A DNA stretch of 64,000 nt from JACPDI01 sp035463475 (lineage in GTDB: Bacteria > Acidobacteriota > Vicinamibacteria > Vicinamibacterales > 2-12-FULL-66-21), in contig DATHTE010000035.1 in NCBI GenBank assembly GCA_035463475.1, positions 1 through 64,000 of the forward strand, read 5' to 3'. The notes under the pieces are model-generated. The model was not told the DNA's origin, did not search any database, and worked only from the letters and a program-made list of their open reading frames with translations. The number at the start of each line of letters is the position of its first letter. Positions within the stretch are counted from its first letter, which is position 1. This document shows positions 40,650 to 49,215 of this stretch, in pieces. The position numbers and the translations under genes are program-made.

Positions 40650-41421
40650 TCCGGTCCCAGATCATCTTCAGCCCGAGCATCGTCAGGTCCGGGTTGACCT
40701 GTTCGATTGCGCCGGTTTCGCCGGCGATGATCTCAGCGAGCCCACCGGTGCCCACGCAGAAGGCGCGCGGCTCGCCCAGCTCCGCCCGCATGCGCGCGAC
40801 GATGCCGTCCACCATGGCGACGTAGCCGAAGAACAGGCCGGACTGCATCGAGGTCACGGTGGTGCGGCCGATCACGTTGGGAGGTTTCTGCACGTCCACG
40901 CGCGGCAGCCTGGCGGCGCGCTGGAACAGCGCGTCGGCCGAAATCTGCACGCCCGGGCAGATGACGCCGCCGAGGTACTCCCCGCGCGCGGTGATCGCGT
41001 CAAACGTCGTCGCGGTGCCGAAATCAACGACGATGAGCGGGCAGCCGCGCGGCTTGCCGTACAACTCGTAGGCCGCCACCGCATTGACGACACGATCCGC
41101 TCCGACGTCGGTCTTCGGCTCGTACAGCACCGGCATGCCGGCGTTGACCGACGGATCCACTATCAACGGCTCGAGCGAGAAGTAGCGGCGGCACATCTCC
41201 GCCGCGGGGCGCGTCAGCGGCGGCACGACGGAGCTGAGGATGACGCCGGCGATCCGGTCCCGCGCCAGACCCGCGTGCGCGAACAGCTCGGCGACCAGGA
41301 TCCCCAGCTCGTCGCTCGTGCGCTCGCGCTGCGTCGCGAGCCGCCAGCTCCAGCGCAGGCTTGCCTGCTCGAACACGCCGAGGACGATGTTGGTGTTGCC
41401 GACATCTATGGCCAGGAGCAC
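40642..41421 (-). CDS. coaX: Type III pantothenate kinase
   Basis: 259-residue ASKHA-fold enzyme that phosphorylates pantothenate, the first step of CoA synthesis; type III is insensitive to CoA feedback. N-terminal MLLAIDVGNTNIVLGVF binds phosphate. GADRVVNAVAA, VVDFGTATTFDAI and the C-terminal GTGGLAEII complete the pattern. The GTG start is preceded by GAGGTGG. It overlaps birA by 16 bases, a common arrangement. Confidence 0.95.
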   Translation of the reverse strand: MLLAIDVGNTNIVLGVFEQASLRWSWRLATQRERTSDELGILVAELFAHAGLARDRIAGVILSSVVPPLTRPAAEMCRRYFSLEPLIVDPSVNAGMPVLYEPKTDVGADRVVNAVAAYELYGKPRGCPLIVVDFGTATTFDAITARGEYLGGVICPGVQISADALFQRAARLPRVDVQKPPNVIGRTTVTSMQSGLFFGYVAMVDGIVARMRAELGEPRAFCVGTGGLAEIIAGETGAIEQVNPDLTMLGLKMIWDRNA

Positions 41422-42161
41422 AAGTCCACCTCGCCCGAAATAACCCGCTCGACGCCGAGATCGGTTCTGATCACGAGCGCGCCGGTATCGTCCACGCCAT
41501 CCGTCACGCCCGCGCGCTCGCCCGCCGGCGAGCGCCACCGGACGCGGGCGCCGCGCGCGGTCGGCGAGAGCTCCAGCCAGCGCGTGAGGATCGATGCCGC
41601 ACGACCTTCCAATAGGTCGTCGTAACGGCGATCGAGCGCGGCGAGCGTGTGCTCGAGCACGCTGTCCCGATCGACCGGGCGGCCGAGTTCCTCTTCGAGC
41701 GACGTGGCGCGGTCGCGGATCTCCGGTGGATACGCCATGGCCCGGACGTTCACGCCGTAGCCGAACACGACGTGCTCGACGTGCCTCCCCACGGCGCTGC
41801 CTTCCACGAGGATCCCGGCCAGTTTGCGCCTTCCGCCCGGCGCGAGCAAATCGTTCGGCCACTTGATCTCGACCGGGAGCCCCGTGCTCTCGCGCAGCGC
41901 TTCACACAGCGCGAGGCCGCCGACGAGCGTGAGCAGGCGCGCCGCCGTGCCCGGGCGCAGCAGCACCGAGACGTACAGGCCGCTGCCCTGCGGCGAGTAC
42001 CACGTGCGTCCCTGGCGTCCGCGTCCCGCCGTCTGCGCGTCGGCGACGATCACGAGCCCTTCGGCCGCGCCTCGCGCCGCGTGCGCGGCGGCGATGTCGT
42101 TGGTGGACGCGACCTCGGCCTCGTGGAGAATCTCCCTGCCGATCCGCTTCGGCCTGTTCAC
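41406..42161 (-). CDS. birA: Biotin--[acetyl-CoA carboxylase] ligase
   Basis: 251-residue class I biotin protein ligase without a DNA-binding domain. It contains the biotinyl-AMP loop GRGRQGRTWYS, GGLALCEALRE, and KWPNDLL with GILVEG. It attaches biotin to carboxylase subunits such as acetyl- or propionyl-CoA carboxylase. Because the HTH is missing it cannot be a BirA-type repressor. It starts 1 base after nadC and overlaps coaX. Confidence 0.94.
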   Translation of the reverse strand: MNRPKRIGREILHEAEVASTNDIAAAHAARGAAEGLVIVADAQTAGRGRQGRTWYSPQGSGLYVSVLLRPGTAARLLTLVGGLALCEALRESTGLPVEIKWPNDLLAPGGRRKLAGILVEGSAVGRHVEHVVFGYGVNVRAMAYPPEIRDRATSLEEELGRPVDRDSVLEHTLAALDRRYDDLLEGRAASILTRWLELSPTARGARVRWRSPAGERAGVTDGVDDTGALVIRTDLGVERVISGEVDLCSWP

Positions 42162-42162
42162 G

Positions 42163-43005
42163 TCAGAGCGCCTCGAGCTCGAGGCTGAGGTCCGCGGCAG
42201 GGGCGGAGTGCGTCAGCGCGCCCACCGATACGAAGTCGGCGCCGGTCGCGGCCAGTTCCGGCAGCCGCTCGAGCGTGACGCCGCCGGAGACCTCGGTGCG
42301 CGCCCGTCGCGCGATCCGCTGGAGCGCTTCGCGGATCTCGGGAAGGCCGAGATTGTCGAGCAGGATGATGTCCGCGTGCGCCGCGAGCGCAGCATCCACG
42401 TCCTCGAGCGACTGCGCCTCGACCTCGATCGGCAGCGCCGGTGCGAACACGCGCATCCGCGACACGGCCGCGACGATGCCCCCAGCGAGCCGCGCGTGGT
42501 TGTCCTTGACCAGCACCGCGTCGTAGAGCCCCTTGCGATGGTTCGACGCGCCGCCGCATCGCACCGCGTACTTCTCGAGCAGGCGCAGCGTGGGTGTCGT
42601 CTTGCGGGTGTCCAGGATCGTGATGCGCCCCGCGGCCGCGTCAACGAACCGCCGCGTCAGGGTGGCGATGCCCGACAGCCGCTGGAGGAAGTTCAACGCG
42701 GTGCGCTCGGCCGTCAGCAGCGCCGCCGCGGTGCCCTCGACCTCGGCCACGACGACGCCGGCGGGGCACTGCACGCCGTCGCGCACGTGGCGCGTCAGGA
42801 CGCACCACTCCTGCACCTGCCGGAACACCTCTTCCGCGATGTCGAGGCCGGAGATCACGCAGGCGGACTTCGCGACAATCTGTCCCCTGGCGCGGCGCTG
42901 CGGGTCGACGGTGCCGAGCGTCGTCACGTCGCCGTCGCCGACGTCCTCCTCGAGCGCGCGGCGCACCACGTCGCGGTAGTGCGCCGGGTCAAGCTTCGGC
43001 AGCAA
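42163..43005 (-). CDS. nadC: Quinolinate phosphoribosyltransferase (decarboxylating)
   Basis: 280-residue enzyme that turns quinolinate and PRPP into nicotinate mononucleotide for de novo NAD synthesis. RALEEDVGDGDVTTLGTV, the PRPP-site LDTRKTTPTLRLLEKYAV, GGASNHRKGLYDAVLVKDNH and the C-terminal SGGVTLE are family signatures. The TTG start at 43005 is chosen because GAGGTGGAG lies just upstream; it overlaps the valS end by 17 bases. nadA and nadB are not in this window. Confidence 0.95.
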   Translation of the reverse strand: MLPKLDPAHYRDVVRRALEEDVGDGDVTTLGTVDPQRRARGQIVAKSACVISGLDIAEEVFRQVQEWCVLTRHVRDGVQCPAGVVVAEVEGTAAALLTAERTALNFLQRLSGIATLTRRFVDAAAGRITILDTRKTTPTLRLLEKYAVRCGGASNHRKGLYDAVLVKDNHARLAGGIVAAVSRMRVFAPALPIEVEAQSLEDVDAALAAHADIILLDNLGLPEIREALQRIARRARTEVSGGVTLERLPELAATGADFVSVGALTHSAPAADLSLELEAL

Positions 43006-45547
43006 GCTCCACCTCGACGCTGAACTCCGGCGCCTCGCGCGCGTCGATGCGGTGGATGAACCCCGCCGCCGTGACGTCGGCGCGGACGCTGTCGAGCAGC
43101 GCGATGCGCTCCGCGGTGTCGCGCACCGACGCCCGCGCCACCGGCGCGCGGAGCGGCCGCTGCTCCTCGGACTTCCGTTTGCGGACTTCGCTGAGCACCT
43201 GCGCGCCGAACTCCAGCGCGGCCGCCGCGCGATCGTCCTCCGTCCCGATCGCCCGCACGATCGTCTCGGCCGATGGCCACGCCGCGCGGTGCACCGAGCC
43301 GTCGCGCCACCAGGACCAGACCTCTTCGGTGACGAACGGCAGGAACGGCGCGAAGAGCCGCAGGAAGGTGTCCACGGCAATCATCATCGCCGCGTTGGCG
43401 GAGGCTGCCGCCTCGGGCCCCTGGTCCCCGTACCGGCGGGACTTCACCAGTTCGAGGTAGTTGTCGCAGAAGAACCAGAAGAAGCTCTCGGACCGCTCCA
43501 GCGCCCGCGTGTAGTTGTATCCGTCGAGCGCTTCGGTGGCGTCGCGCACCACCCGGGCGAGCAGCGTCAGCATGCCGCGGTCGAGCGCCGCCGTGATCGG
43601 CACCTCCGCCGCGCGGGGGTCGGCGGACGCGAGCACGAACTTGCTCGCGTTGAGGATCTTGATCGCGAGCCGCCGCCCGACCTTCATCTGTCCGGGATCG
43701 AAGGTCGTGTCAGTGCCCGGGCGTCCGCCGGCGGCCCAGTAGCGGACCCCGTCCGAGCCGTGTTCCTGGAGGAGCGCCATCGGCGTGATGACGTTCCCCT
43801 TCGACTTCGACATCTTCTTGCGGTCGGGGTCCACGACGAACCCCGAGATCGCCGCGTTCGTCCACGGCAGCCGATCGTGCTCGAGATGCGACCGCAAGAC
43901 CGTGCTGAACAGCCACGTGCGGATGATATCGTGCGCCTGCGGGCGCAGATCCATCGGAAACACACGGGAGAACAGATCCTCGTCCTCCTCCCACGCGCCG
44001 GCAATCTGCGGCGTCAGCGAGGAGGTGGCCCACGTGTCCATGATGTCGGGGTCAGCCGCGAAGCCGCCCGGCGCCCCGCGCTCGGACGCGGTGTAGCCCT
44101 CGGGCACGTCGCTCGACGGGTCCACCGGCAACGATGCCTCGGGCGCGAGGATCGGATCCGCGTGATCGATCGTGCCGTCTGGGCGGATGCGGTACCAGAG
44201 CGGGAAGGGCACACCAAAGAAGCGCTGGCGGCTGACGCACCAGTCGCCGTTCAGCCCCTGCACCCAGTTTTCGTAGCGCGCCAGCATGTACGGCGGGTGC
44301 CAGCGCAGCTCGCGTCCGCGTGCGAGCAGCGCGTCGCGAAGCTCGAGCGTCTTGAAGAACCACTGCCGGCTGGTCACGATCTCGAGGGGGCGATCCCCCT
44401 TTTCGTAGAACTTCACCGGGTGCGTAATCGGACGCGGCTCGCCGATCAACCGGCCGGTGCCCTTGAGAAGATCGACAATCCGGTCGCGCGCCTTGGCGAC
44501 GGGCAGGCCCTGTATCTGCGAGTAGAACGTCGCGGCGCGCTCGGGGTCCGTCGTCTCCCAGCCCGGAGAGCCCCATGCGACCGGCGCGATTCGCCCGTCC
44601 GGCTGCACGATGGCCCGCACGGGGAGGCGCAGCTCGCGCCACCACACCACGTCGGTCACGTCGCCGAAGGTGCAGCACATGGCGATGCCGCTCCCCTTTT
44701 CCTGGCTGGCGAGCGCGTGCGGCCGCATCGGCACACGCGTGCCGAAGAGCGGAACGGTGATCTCCCGGCCGAACAGCGGCTTGTAGCGCTCGTCGTCCGG
44801 GTGCGCGACGAGCGCGACGCAGGCCGGGATCAGCTCCGGGCGCGTCGTTTCGATGTCGATCTCGAGGTCGCCCGTCTCGCCGAAGCGGACGCGATGATAC
44901 GCGCCGGGCACCTCGCGGTCCTCGAGCTCGGCCTGCGCGACGGCCGTGCGGAAGTCCACGTCCCAGAGCGTGGGCGCCTCGACCTGGTACGCCAGCCCGC
45001 GCTGGAAAAGGCGGAGAAACGCCCGCTGCGACACGCGCTGCGCGCGCTCCCCGATCGTCGCGTACGTCATCGACCAGTCGACCGAGAGGCCGAGAAACCG
45101 CCACAGCTCCTCGAAGATCTTCTCGTCCTCGACTGTCAGCCGCTCGCAGAGCTCGACGAAGTTCCGTCGCGAGATCGAAACAGGCGGCTTGGGCGGCTTC
45201 TCGGGCGGGACGAACGTCGGGTTGTACGGCAGCGACGGATCGCACCGGACGCCGTAGTAGTTCTGGACCCGGCGCTCGGTGGGCAGGCCGTTGTCGTCCC
45301 ACCCCATCGGGTAGAACACCTCGCGCCCGTGCATCCGTTGGAACCGCGCGATCAGGTCGGTGTGCGTGTACGAGAAGACGTGGCCGATGTGCAGCGAGCC
45401 GCTGACGGTCGGCGGCGGCGTGTCGATGGCGAAGATCTGTCCGCGGGGGCGGGTGCGGTCGAACCGGTAGGTGCCGTCGGCCTCCCACCGCGCGCGCCAC
45501 TTGTCTTCGAGGCCCTCGAGCGCGGGCCGCTCCGGAACTTGGGGCAT
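42989..45547 (-). CDS. valS: Valyl-tRNA synthetase
   Basis: 852-residue class I synthetase. The HIGH motif is SLHIGHVFSYTHTD (about residue 50), the CP1 editing domain follows, then KKMSKSKGNV (about 577) and an anticodon-binding domain. It lacks the long C-terminal coiled coil of E. coli ValRS (951 residues), as in the short form seen in actinobacteria and some other phyla. First gene of valS-nadC-birA-coaX, with overlaps or gaps of a few bases. Confidence 0.95.
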   Translation of the reverse strand: MPQVPERPALEGLEDKWRARWEADGTYRFDRTRPRGQIFAIDTPPPTVSGSLHIGHVFSYTHTDLIARFQRMHGREVFYPMGWDDNGLPTERRVQNYYGVRCDPSLPYNPTFVPPEKPPKPPVSISRRNFVELCERLTVEDEKIFEELWRFLGLSVDWSMTYATIGERAQRVSQRAFLRLFQRGLAYQVEAPTLWDVDFRTAVAQAELEDREVPGAYHRVRFGETGDLEIDIETTRPELIPACVALVAHPDDERYKPLFGREITVPLFGTRVPMRPHALASQEKGSGIAMCCTFGDVTDVVWWRELRLPVRAIVQPDGRIAPVAWGSPGWETTDPERAATFYSQIQGLPVAKARDRIVDLLKGTGRLIGEPRPITHPVKFYEKGDRPLEIVTSRQWFFKTLELRDALLARGRELRWHPPYMLARYENWVQGLNGDWCVSRQRFFGVPFPLWYRIRPDGTIDHADPILAPEASLPVDPSSDVPEGYTASERGAPGGFAADPDIMDTWATSSLTPQIAGAWEEDEDLFSRVFPMDLRPQAHDIIRTWLFSTVLRSHLEHDRLPWTNAAISGFVVDPDRKKMSKSKGNVITPMALLQEHGSDGVRYWAAGGRPGTDTTFDPGQMKVGRRLAIKILNASKFVLASADPRAAEVPITAALDRGMLTLLARVVRDATEALDGYNYTRALERSESFFWFFCDNYLELVKSRRYGDQGPEAAASANAAMMIAVDTFLRLFAPFLPFVTEEVWSWWRDGSVHRAAWPSAETIVRAIGTEDDRAAAALEFGAQVLSEVRKRKSEEQRPLRAPVARASVRDTAERIALLDSVRADVTAAGFIHRIDAREAPEFSVEVELAAEA

Positions 45548-45562
45548 AAGGGTGGACGCGAA

Positions 45563-46609
45563 TCAGTCCTGGCGCCGCTTGATGCGCTCGATTTCCTCGC
45601 GCACCATCCGCTCCGCCACTTCGAGCACGGTGGACCGCACGGCGTCGCCGCTCATGCGGGCGATGACCCGGTTGACGATCTCGTCAATCGTGCTCTCGTC
45701 GAGGCCGGGTGCGGGGGCGGCGCCCGCCCCGGGGACGCCGATGTTCTGCTCGGCCGCAAGCAGCGCGGCGAACGCGTCGGCCAGCGCCGGCAGCTGCGCG
45801 GCCGGTGGCGGGGCCGGCGCCATCGCGGGCGTCTCGTGGGGCGCGGAGGCAGGCGCGGGCGCCGGCGGCTGTACCTGCTCGGCGGCGGGGGGCGTCACGG
45901 GCCCGCGCGGCGGCTCGGCGCCGCGGCCGCCGGGCCGAACGCCCCCGCCTTCCGGCGGAATGTCCCAGCTCCCGAAGTCGGCCGAGCGATCCTGCGGCTG
46001 CTGTGGCGCGGGACCCGGGAGCGGCATCTCGAGCGGCGGCGCGACGGGCGCGCCTTCGGCCGAAAACGCGGCGTCGAGGCGATCGAAGTAGTCGTCCAGC
46101 GATTCGAGCGCCTTCTCCCCTTCTCCCGGCCGCGGCGCGGCGGAGGCGTCTGCCGCCGCCGCGCCCGCTGGCGATCCGGCGCGCGCGGGCGCCGTGGCCG
46201 CGCCCGGCGGCGTCCCGGGAGTGGACCACAGCGACGCCGGCCGGCGTCCCGCCAGCAGGTCCTTCACGCGATTGATGACCATCTGCGGCTCGAAAGGCTT
46301 TACCAGCACCCCGTCGCACCCCGAGGCGCGCGCGCGCGCCTCGTCGATCGGCTCGAAGGCGCCGGTCAGGAGCAGAACGGGGATGTGCGCGGTGTCCGGG
46401 TTGCGCTTGACGTGCGTCGCCACCTCGTAGCCGTCGCGCTCCGGCATGCCGATGTCCGCCAGGACCACGTCGGGGCGCTCCGCGTCAATCCGCGCAATCG
46501 CCTGCTGCCCGTCGCCGACGGCGATGACCTGGATGTCCTCGTCGGCGAAGGTCAGCTCGATCACGCGCTGGATCGTCACGCTGTCGTCGGCCAGCAGCAG
46601 CTTCGGCAT
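45563..46609 (-). CDS. Response regulator with Pro/Ala-rich tail
   Basis: 348 residues: an N-terminal receiver domain (about 1-122) with acidic pocket D8/D9, phosphoacceptor D52 and K104 (VLVKPFEP), then a long Pro/Ala/Gly-rich linker (about 125-280) and a C-terminal helical segment (about 285-348: LAEQN-, DEIVNRVIARM-type, ending EIERIKRRQD). No DNA-binding output domain, so it likely acts by protein interaction. The neighbouring genes do not identify its kinase. It is 2 bases upstream of the B12 subunit gene. Confidence 0.85.
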   Translation of the reverse strand: MPKLLLADDSVTIQRVIELTFADEDIQVIAVGDGQQAIARIDAERPDVVLADIGMPERDGYEVATHVKRNPDTAHIPVLLLTGAFEPIDEARARASGCDGVLVKPFEPQMVINRVKDLLAGRRPASLWSTPGTPPGAATAPARAGSPAGAAAADASAAPRPGEGEKALESLDDYFDRLDAAFSAEGAPVAPPLEMPLPGPAPQQPQDRSADFGSWDIPPEGGGVRPGGRGAEPPRGPVTPPAAEQVQPPAPAPASAPHETPAMAPAPPPAAQLPALADAFAALLAAEQNIGVPGAGAAPAPGLDESTIDEIVNRVIARMSGDAVRSTVLEVAERMVREEIERIKRRQD

Positions 46610-46610
46610 G

Positions 46611-47018
46611 TCACACCGGCTCCGTCCGGAGCCTTGCGTGCTTCTCGATGAAGGTGATGATCTCCTGCATCGGCGTCCCCGGCAGGAAGATCCCGGTGAT
46701 GCCCAGCGCGTTCAGCTTCGGGATGTCCACGTCGGGAATGATCCCGCCCACCACGACCAGCACGTCGTCGAGCCCCTTCTCCTTGAGCAGGTCCATGACG
46801 CGCGGGCAGGCGTGCATGTGAGCACCGGAAAGGATCGAGAGGCCGATCACGTCCGCGTCTTCCTGCAGGGCGGCGCCGACGACTTGCTCGGGCGTCTGGC
46901 GCAGGCCGGTGTAGATGACTTCCATGCCCGCGTCTCGCAGCGCCCGCGCGATGACCTTCGCGCCGCGGTCGTGCCCGTCAAGACCCGGTTTCGCGATCAC
47001 GACGCGGATTCTGCGCAT
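46611..47018 (-). CDS. Methylmalonyl-CoA mutase small (B12-binding) subunit
   Basis: 135 residues of the cobalamin-binding domain. It has the DxHxxG motif KPGLDGHDRGAKVIARAL (about 10-27), followed by GLSILSGAH and GGIIPDVD, the B12-nucleotide pocket. It corresponds to the C-terminal half of a full mutase and pairs with the large subunit encoded 230 bases upstream. Together they isomerise methylmalonyl-CoA to succinyl-CoA. It follows the response regulator by 1-2 bases on the 3' side. Confidence 0.94.
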   Translation of the reverse strand: MRRIRVVIAKPGLDGHDRGAKVIARALRDAGMEVIYTGLRQTPEQVVGAALQEDADVIGLSILSGAHMHACPRVMDLLKEKGLDDVLVVVGGIIPDVDIPKLNALGITGIFLPGTPMQEIITFIEKHARLRTEPV

Positions 47019-47040
47019 AAGAAAAGGTCTGCTTCCTCTA

Positions 47041-47245
47041 ATGCTCGCGGGGCCCCACCCCCGCCCCGCCTTCGCCACGGCTCCGGCGAGGCCTCGCCGA
47101 AGCTCGAAGAGCGGAGGCGGGTCGCTCGCCCTCGGCGGTCGCTCGCCTCCGCTCGCGACTCCCTTCCAGCGCGGCATTGCTTCCAGCGCTCGGCGGTCCC
47201 GCGCTCTGCGCGGGACTCCCTTCCAGCGCCTCGCGCGGGCCGCAG
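47041..47245. repeat. GC-rich intergenic repeat, family E copy 1
   Basis: A 205-base gap between the mutase subunits, rich in imperfect palindromes (GCGGAGGCGGG/CCCGCCTTCGCC), with a 16-bp perfect direct repeat GACTCCCTTCCAGCGC at 47157-47172 and 47214-47229. No gene is seen. It resembles the block at 53.8-54.0 kb. Confidence 0.6.
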
Positions 47246-47248
47246 GCG

Positions 47249-48919
47249 CTATATCGCCGGCTCCTCCTCGTACTCCCCCCACACCTCGCGCAGCGCGTCG
47301 CACATCTCGCCCAGCGTGGCGTACGCGCGCACGCACTCGAGGATGGGATACATCGTGTTGCCGGCGCCGCGCGCGGTCTCACGCAGCGCGTCAAGCGCGC
47401 GGCGCACCCGGTCGTTGTCCCGCTCCTGCCTGAGCCGCGCGAGGCGCTCTACCTGCCGCTCGGCCGTCGTCTCGTCGATGTAGAGGATCGGGATCGGCTC
47501 CTCGTCCTCCAGCACGAAGTCGTTCACGCCGACGATGATCTTCTCGCGGCGCTCGACCGACTGCTGGAACCGGTACGACGCCTCCGCGATTTCCTTCTGC
47601 GGATAGCTCTGTTCGATCGCCGCGACCATGCCGCCGAGCCGGTCAATCGTCTCGAAATACTGCCTGGCGCCGTCCTCCATTTCGCCCGTCAGCTTCTCGA
47701 CGAAATACGACCCGCCGAGCGGGTCCACCATGTTCGTCACGCCGCTCTCGTGCGCGATGATCTGCTGCGTGCGGAGGGCCAGCGTGGCGGCGTCCGCCGT
47801 CGGCAGCGCCAGCGCCTCGTCGAGCGAGTTGGTGTGGAGCGACTGCGTCCCCCCGAGCACGGCGGAGAGCGCCTGCAGCGCCGTCCGGACGACGTTGTTG
47901 TAGGGCTGCTGCGCGGTGAGCGACACGCCGGCCGTCTGCGTGTGGAAGCGCAGCTTCCACGAGCGGTCGCTCCGACGCGCCCCGAAGCGGTCCCGCATCG
48001 TCTCGGCCCAGAGCTTGCGCGCGGCGCGGTACTTCGCGATCTCCTCGAAGAAGTCGCTGTGCGCGTTGAAGAAGAACGAGATCCGCGGGACGAAATCGTC
48101 CACGTCGAGACCGGCATCCACGCCCCACTGCACGTACTCGATGCCGTCGCGGAGCGTGAAGGCCAGCTCCTGGAGCGCTGTCGATCCCGCCTCGCGGATG
48201 TGATAGCCGCTGACCGAAATCGTGTTCCACCGCGGCACTTCCTTCGAGCAGAAGGCGAACACGTCGGTGATGAACCGCATCGACGGCCGTGGCGGAAAGA
48301 TGTACTCCTTTTGCGCGATGTATTCCTTGAGGATGTCGTTTTGGATCGTGCCGGACAGGCGCGCCCAGTCCGCCCCCTGCTTCTCCGCGACCGCCAGGTA
48401 CATCGCGAAGATGATCGGCGCCGGAGAGTTGATCGTCATCGACGTCGTGATCGCGCCGAGATCGATCCCCTCGAAGAGCCGCTCCATGTCCGCGAGCGTG
48501 GCGATGCTCACGCCGCACTTGCCGACTTCGCCCAGGGAGAGCTCGTCATCCGGATCGCGCCCCATCAGCGTAGGCAGGTCGAACGCCACGCTCAAGCCGG
48601 TGCCGCCCGCGTTGAGCAGGTGCTTGTATCGCTCGTTGGTCTCCTCGGGCGTGCCGAACCCGGAGAACTGGCGCATCGTCCAGAGCTTGCCGCGGTAGCC
48701 GGTCGGGTGAATGCCGCGCGTGTACGGGAACTCGCCGGGGTGGCCCAGGTCGCGCGCGTAGTCGATGGCGGCGACATCTTCCGGCGTATAGAGCCGCTCA
48801 ATCGGCCGCCCGGAGATCGTCGTGAACGGCACGCCGCGCTCGGGGCTTCGGCTGAGCACGGGCTCGAGGGTCTCGCGCTCCCAGCGCTGCTTGTCGGTCT
48901 CCGCGGTCACGCTTTTCAT
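47249..48919 (-). CDS. Methylmalonyl-CoA mutase large (catalytic) subunit
   Basis: 556-residue TIM-barrel half of adenosylcobalamin-dependent methylmalonyl-CoA mutase, the usual length when the B12 domain is on a separate polypeptide. YTRGIHPTGYRGKLWTMRQFSGFG (about 65-88) and RFHTQTAGVSLTAQQPYNNV with the following GGTQSLHTNSLDEALALPT contain the substrate-contact Tyr, Arg and His residues. It works with the 46.6-kb small subunit, and MeaB protects it. A TATAAT box lies 10 bases before the ATG, which gives a very short leader. Confidence 0.95.
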   Translation of the reverse strand: MKSVTAETDKQRWERETLEPVLSRSPERGVPFTTISGRPIERLYTPEDVAAIDYARDLGHPGEFPYTRGIHPTGYRGKLWTMRQFSGFGTPEETNERYKHLLNAGGTGLSVAFDLPTLMGRDPDDELSLGEVGKCGVSIATLADMERLFEGIDLGAITTSMTINSPAPIIFAMYLAVAEKQGADWARLSGTIQNDILKEYIAQKEYIFPPRPSMRFITDVFAFCSKEVPRWNTISVSGYHIREAGSTALQELAFTLRDGIEYVQWGVDAGLDVDDFVPRISFFFNAHSDFFEEIAKYRAARKLWAETMRDRFGARRSDRSWKLRFHTQTAGVSLTAQQPYNNVVRTALQALSAVLGGTQSLHTNSLDEALALPTADAATLALRTQQIIAHESGVTNMVDPLGGSYFVEKLTGEMEDGARQYFETIDRLGGMVAAIEQSYPQKEIAEASYRFQQSVERREKIIVGVNDFVLEDEEPIPILYIDETTAERQVERLARLRQERDNDRVRRALDALRETARGAGNTMYPILECVRAYATLGEMCDALREVWGEYEEEPAI

Positions 48920-48935
48920 ACGTTCGTTGATTATA
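48920..48935 (-). promoter_or_regulatory. -10 box of the mutase gene
   Basis: Perfect TATAAT on the minus strand (48935-48930), 10 bases before the ATG at 48919. A transcription start about 7 bases downstream would leave a leader of about 3 bases. No convincing -35 is seen at 17 bases. Confidence 0.5.
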
Positions 48936-48956
48936 GCGTTACAGGTGGTTTTCCCG

Positions 48957-49215
48957 ATGAACCACGAAGGCCACCAGGGACACGAAGGAAGGGACGCGAA
49001 ACGGGGTCGAGCGCTTCCGGGGATGAAACCGCGGAAGACGCGGAGGGCGCGGGAAACAGGGCGGCGCGCGAGGTGACGGCCCCGGCCGCCCCGCGAAGTG
49101 CATTAGCGCTGGTGCCGTTGCGCTTGCTCTCCCTCTGCGTCCCCGGCGTCCTCTGCGGTCACTCGTCTCTTCTTTGTGAGCTCCTTAGTGCGCTCGGTGG
49201 CCTTTGTGGTTCCAA
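48957..49215. repeat. Long mirrored repeat ACCACGAAGG...CCTTTGTGGT, family D
   Basis: Left side GAACCACGAAGGCCACC (48959 on) and, further in, GAAACCGCGGAAGACGCGGA; right side CCCCGGCGTCCTCTGCGGTC and finally GGTGGCCTTTGTGGTTC (to 49213). The blocks are complementary in mirrored order over 250 bases, an imperfect hairpin. The right arm forms the last part of the amidohydrolase coding sequence. It fills the gap between that gene and the mutase. Confidence 0.82.

Noticed and set aside
43052..46651. Long open frame (1199 codons) on the plus strand opposite valS
   Set aside because: High-GC antisense shadow: Arg/Asp/His-rich translation without domains, while the opposite strand has full ValRS and response-regulator signatures.
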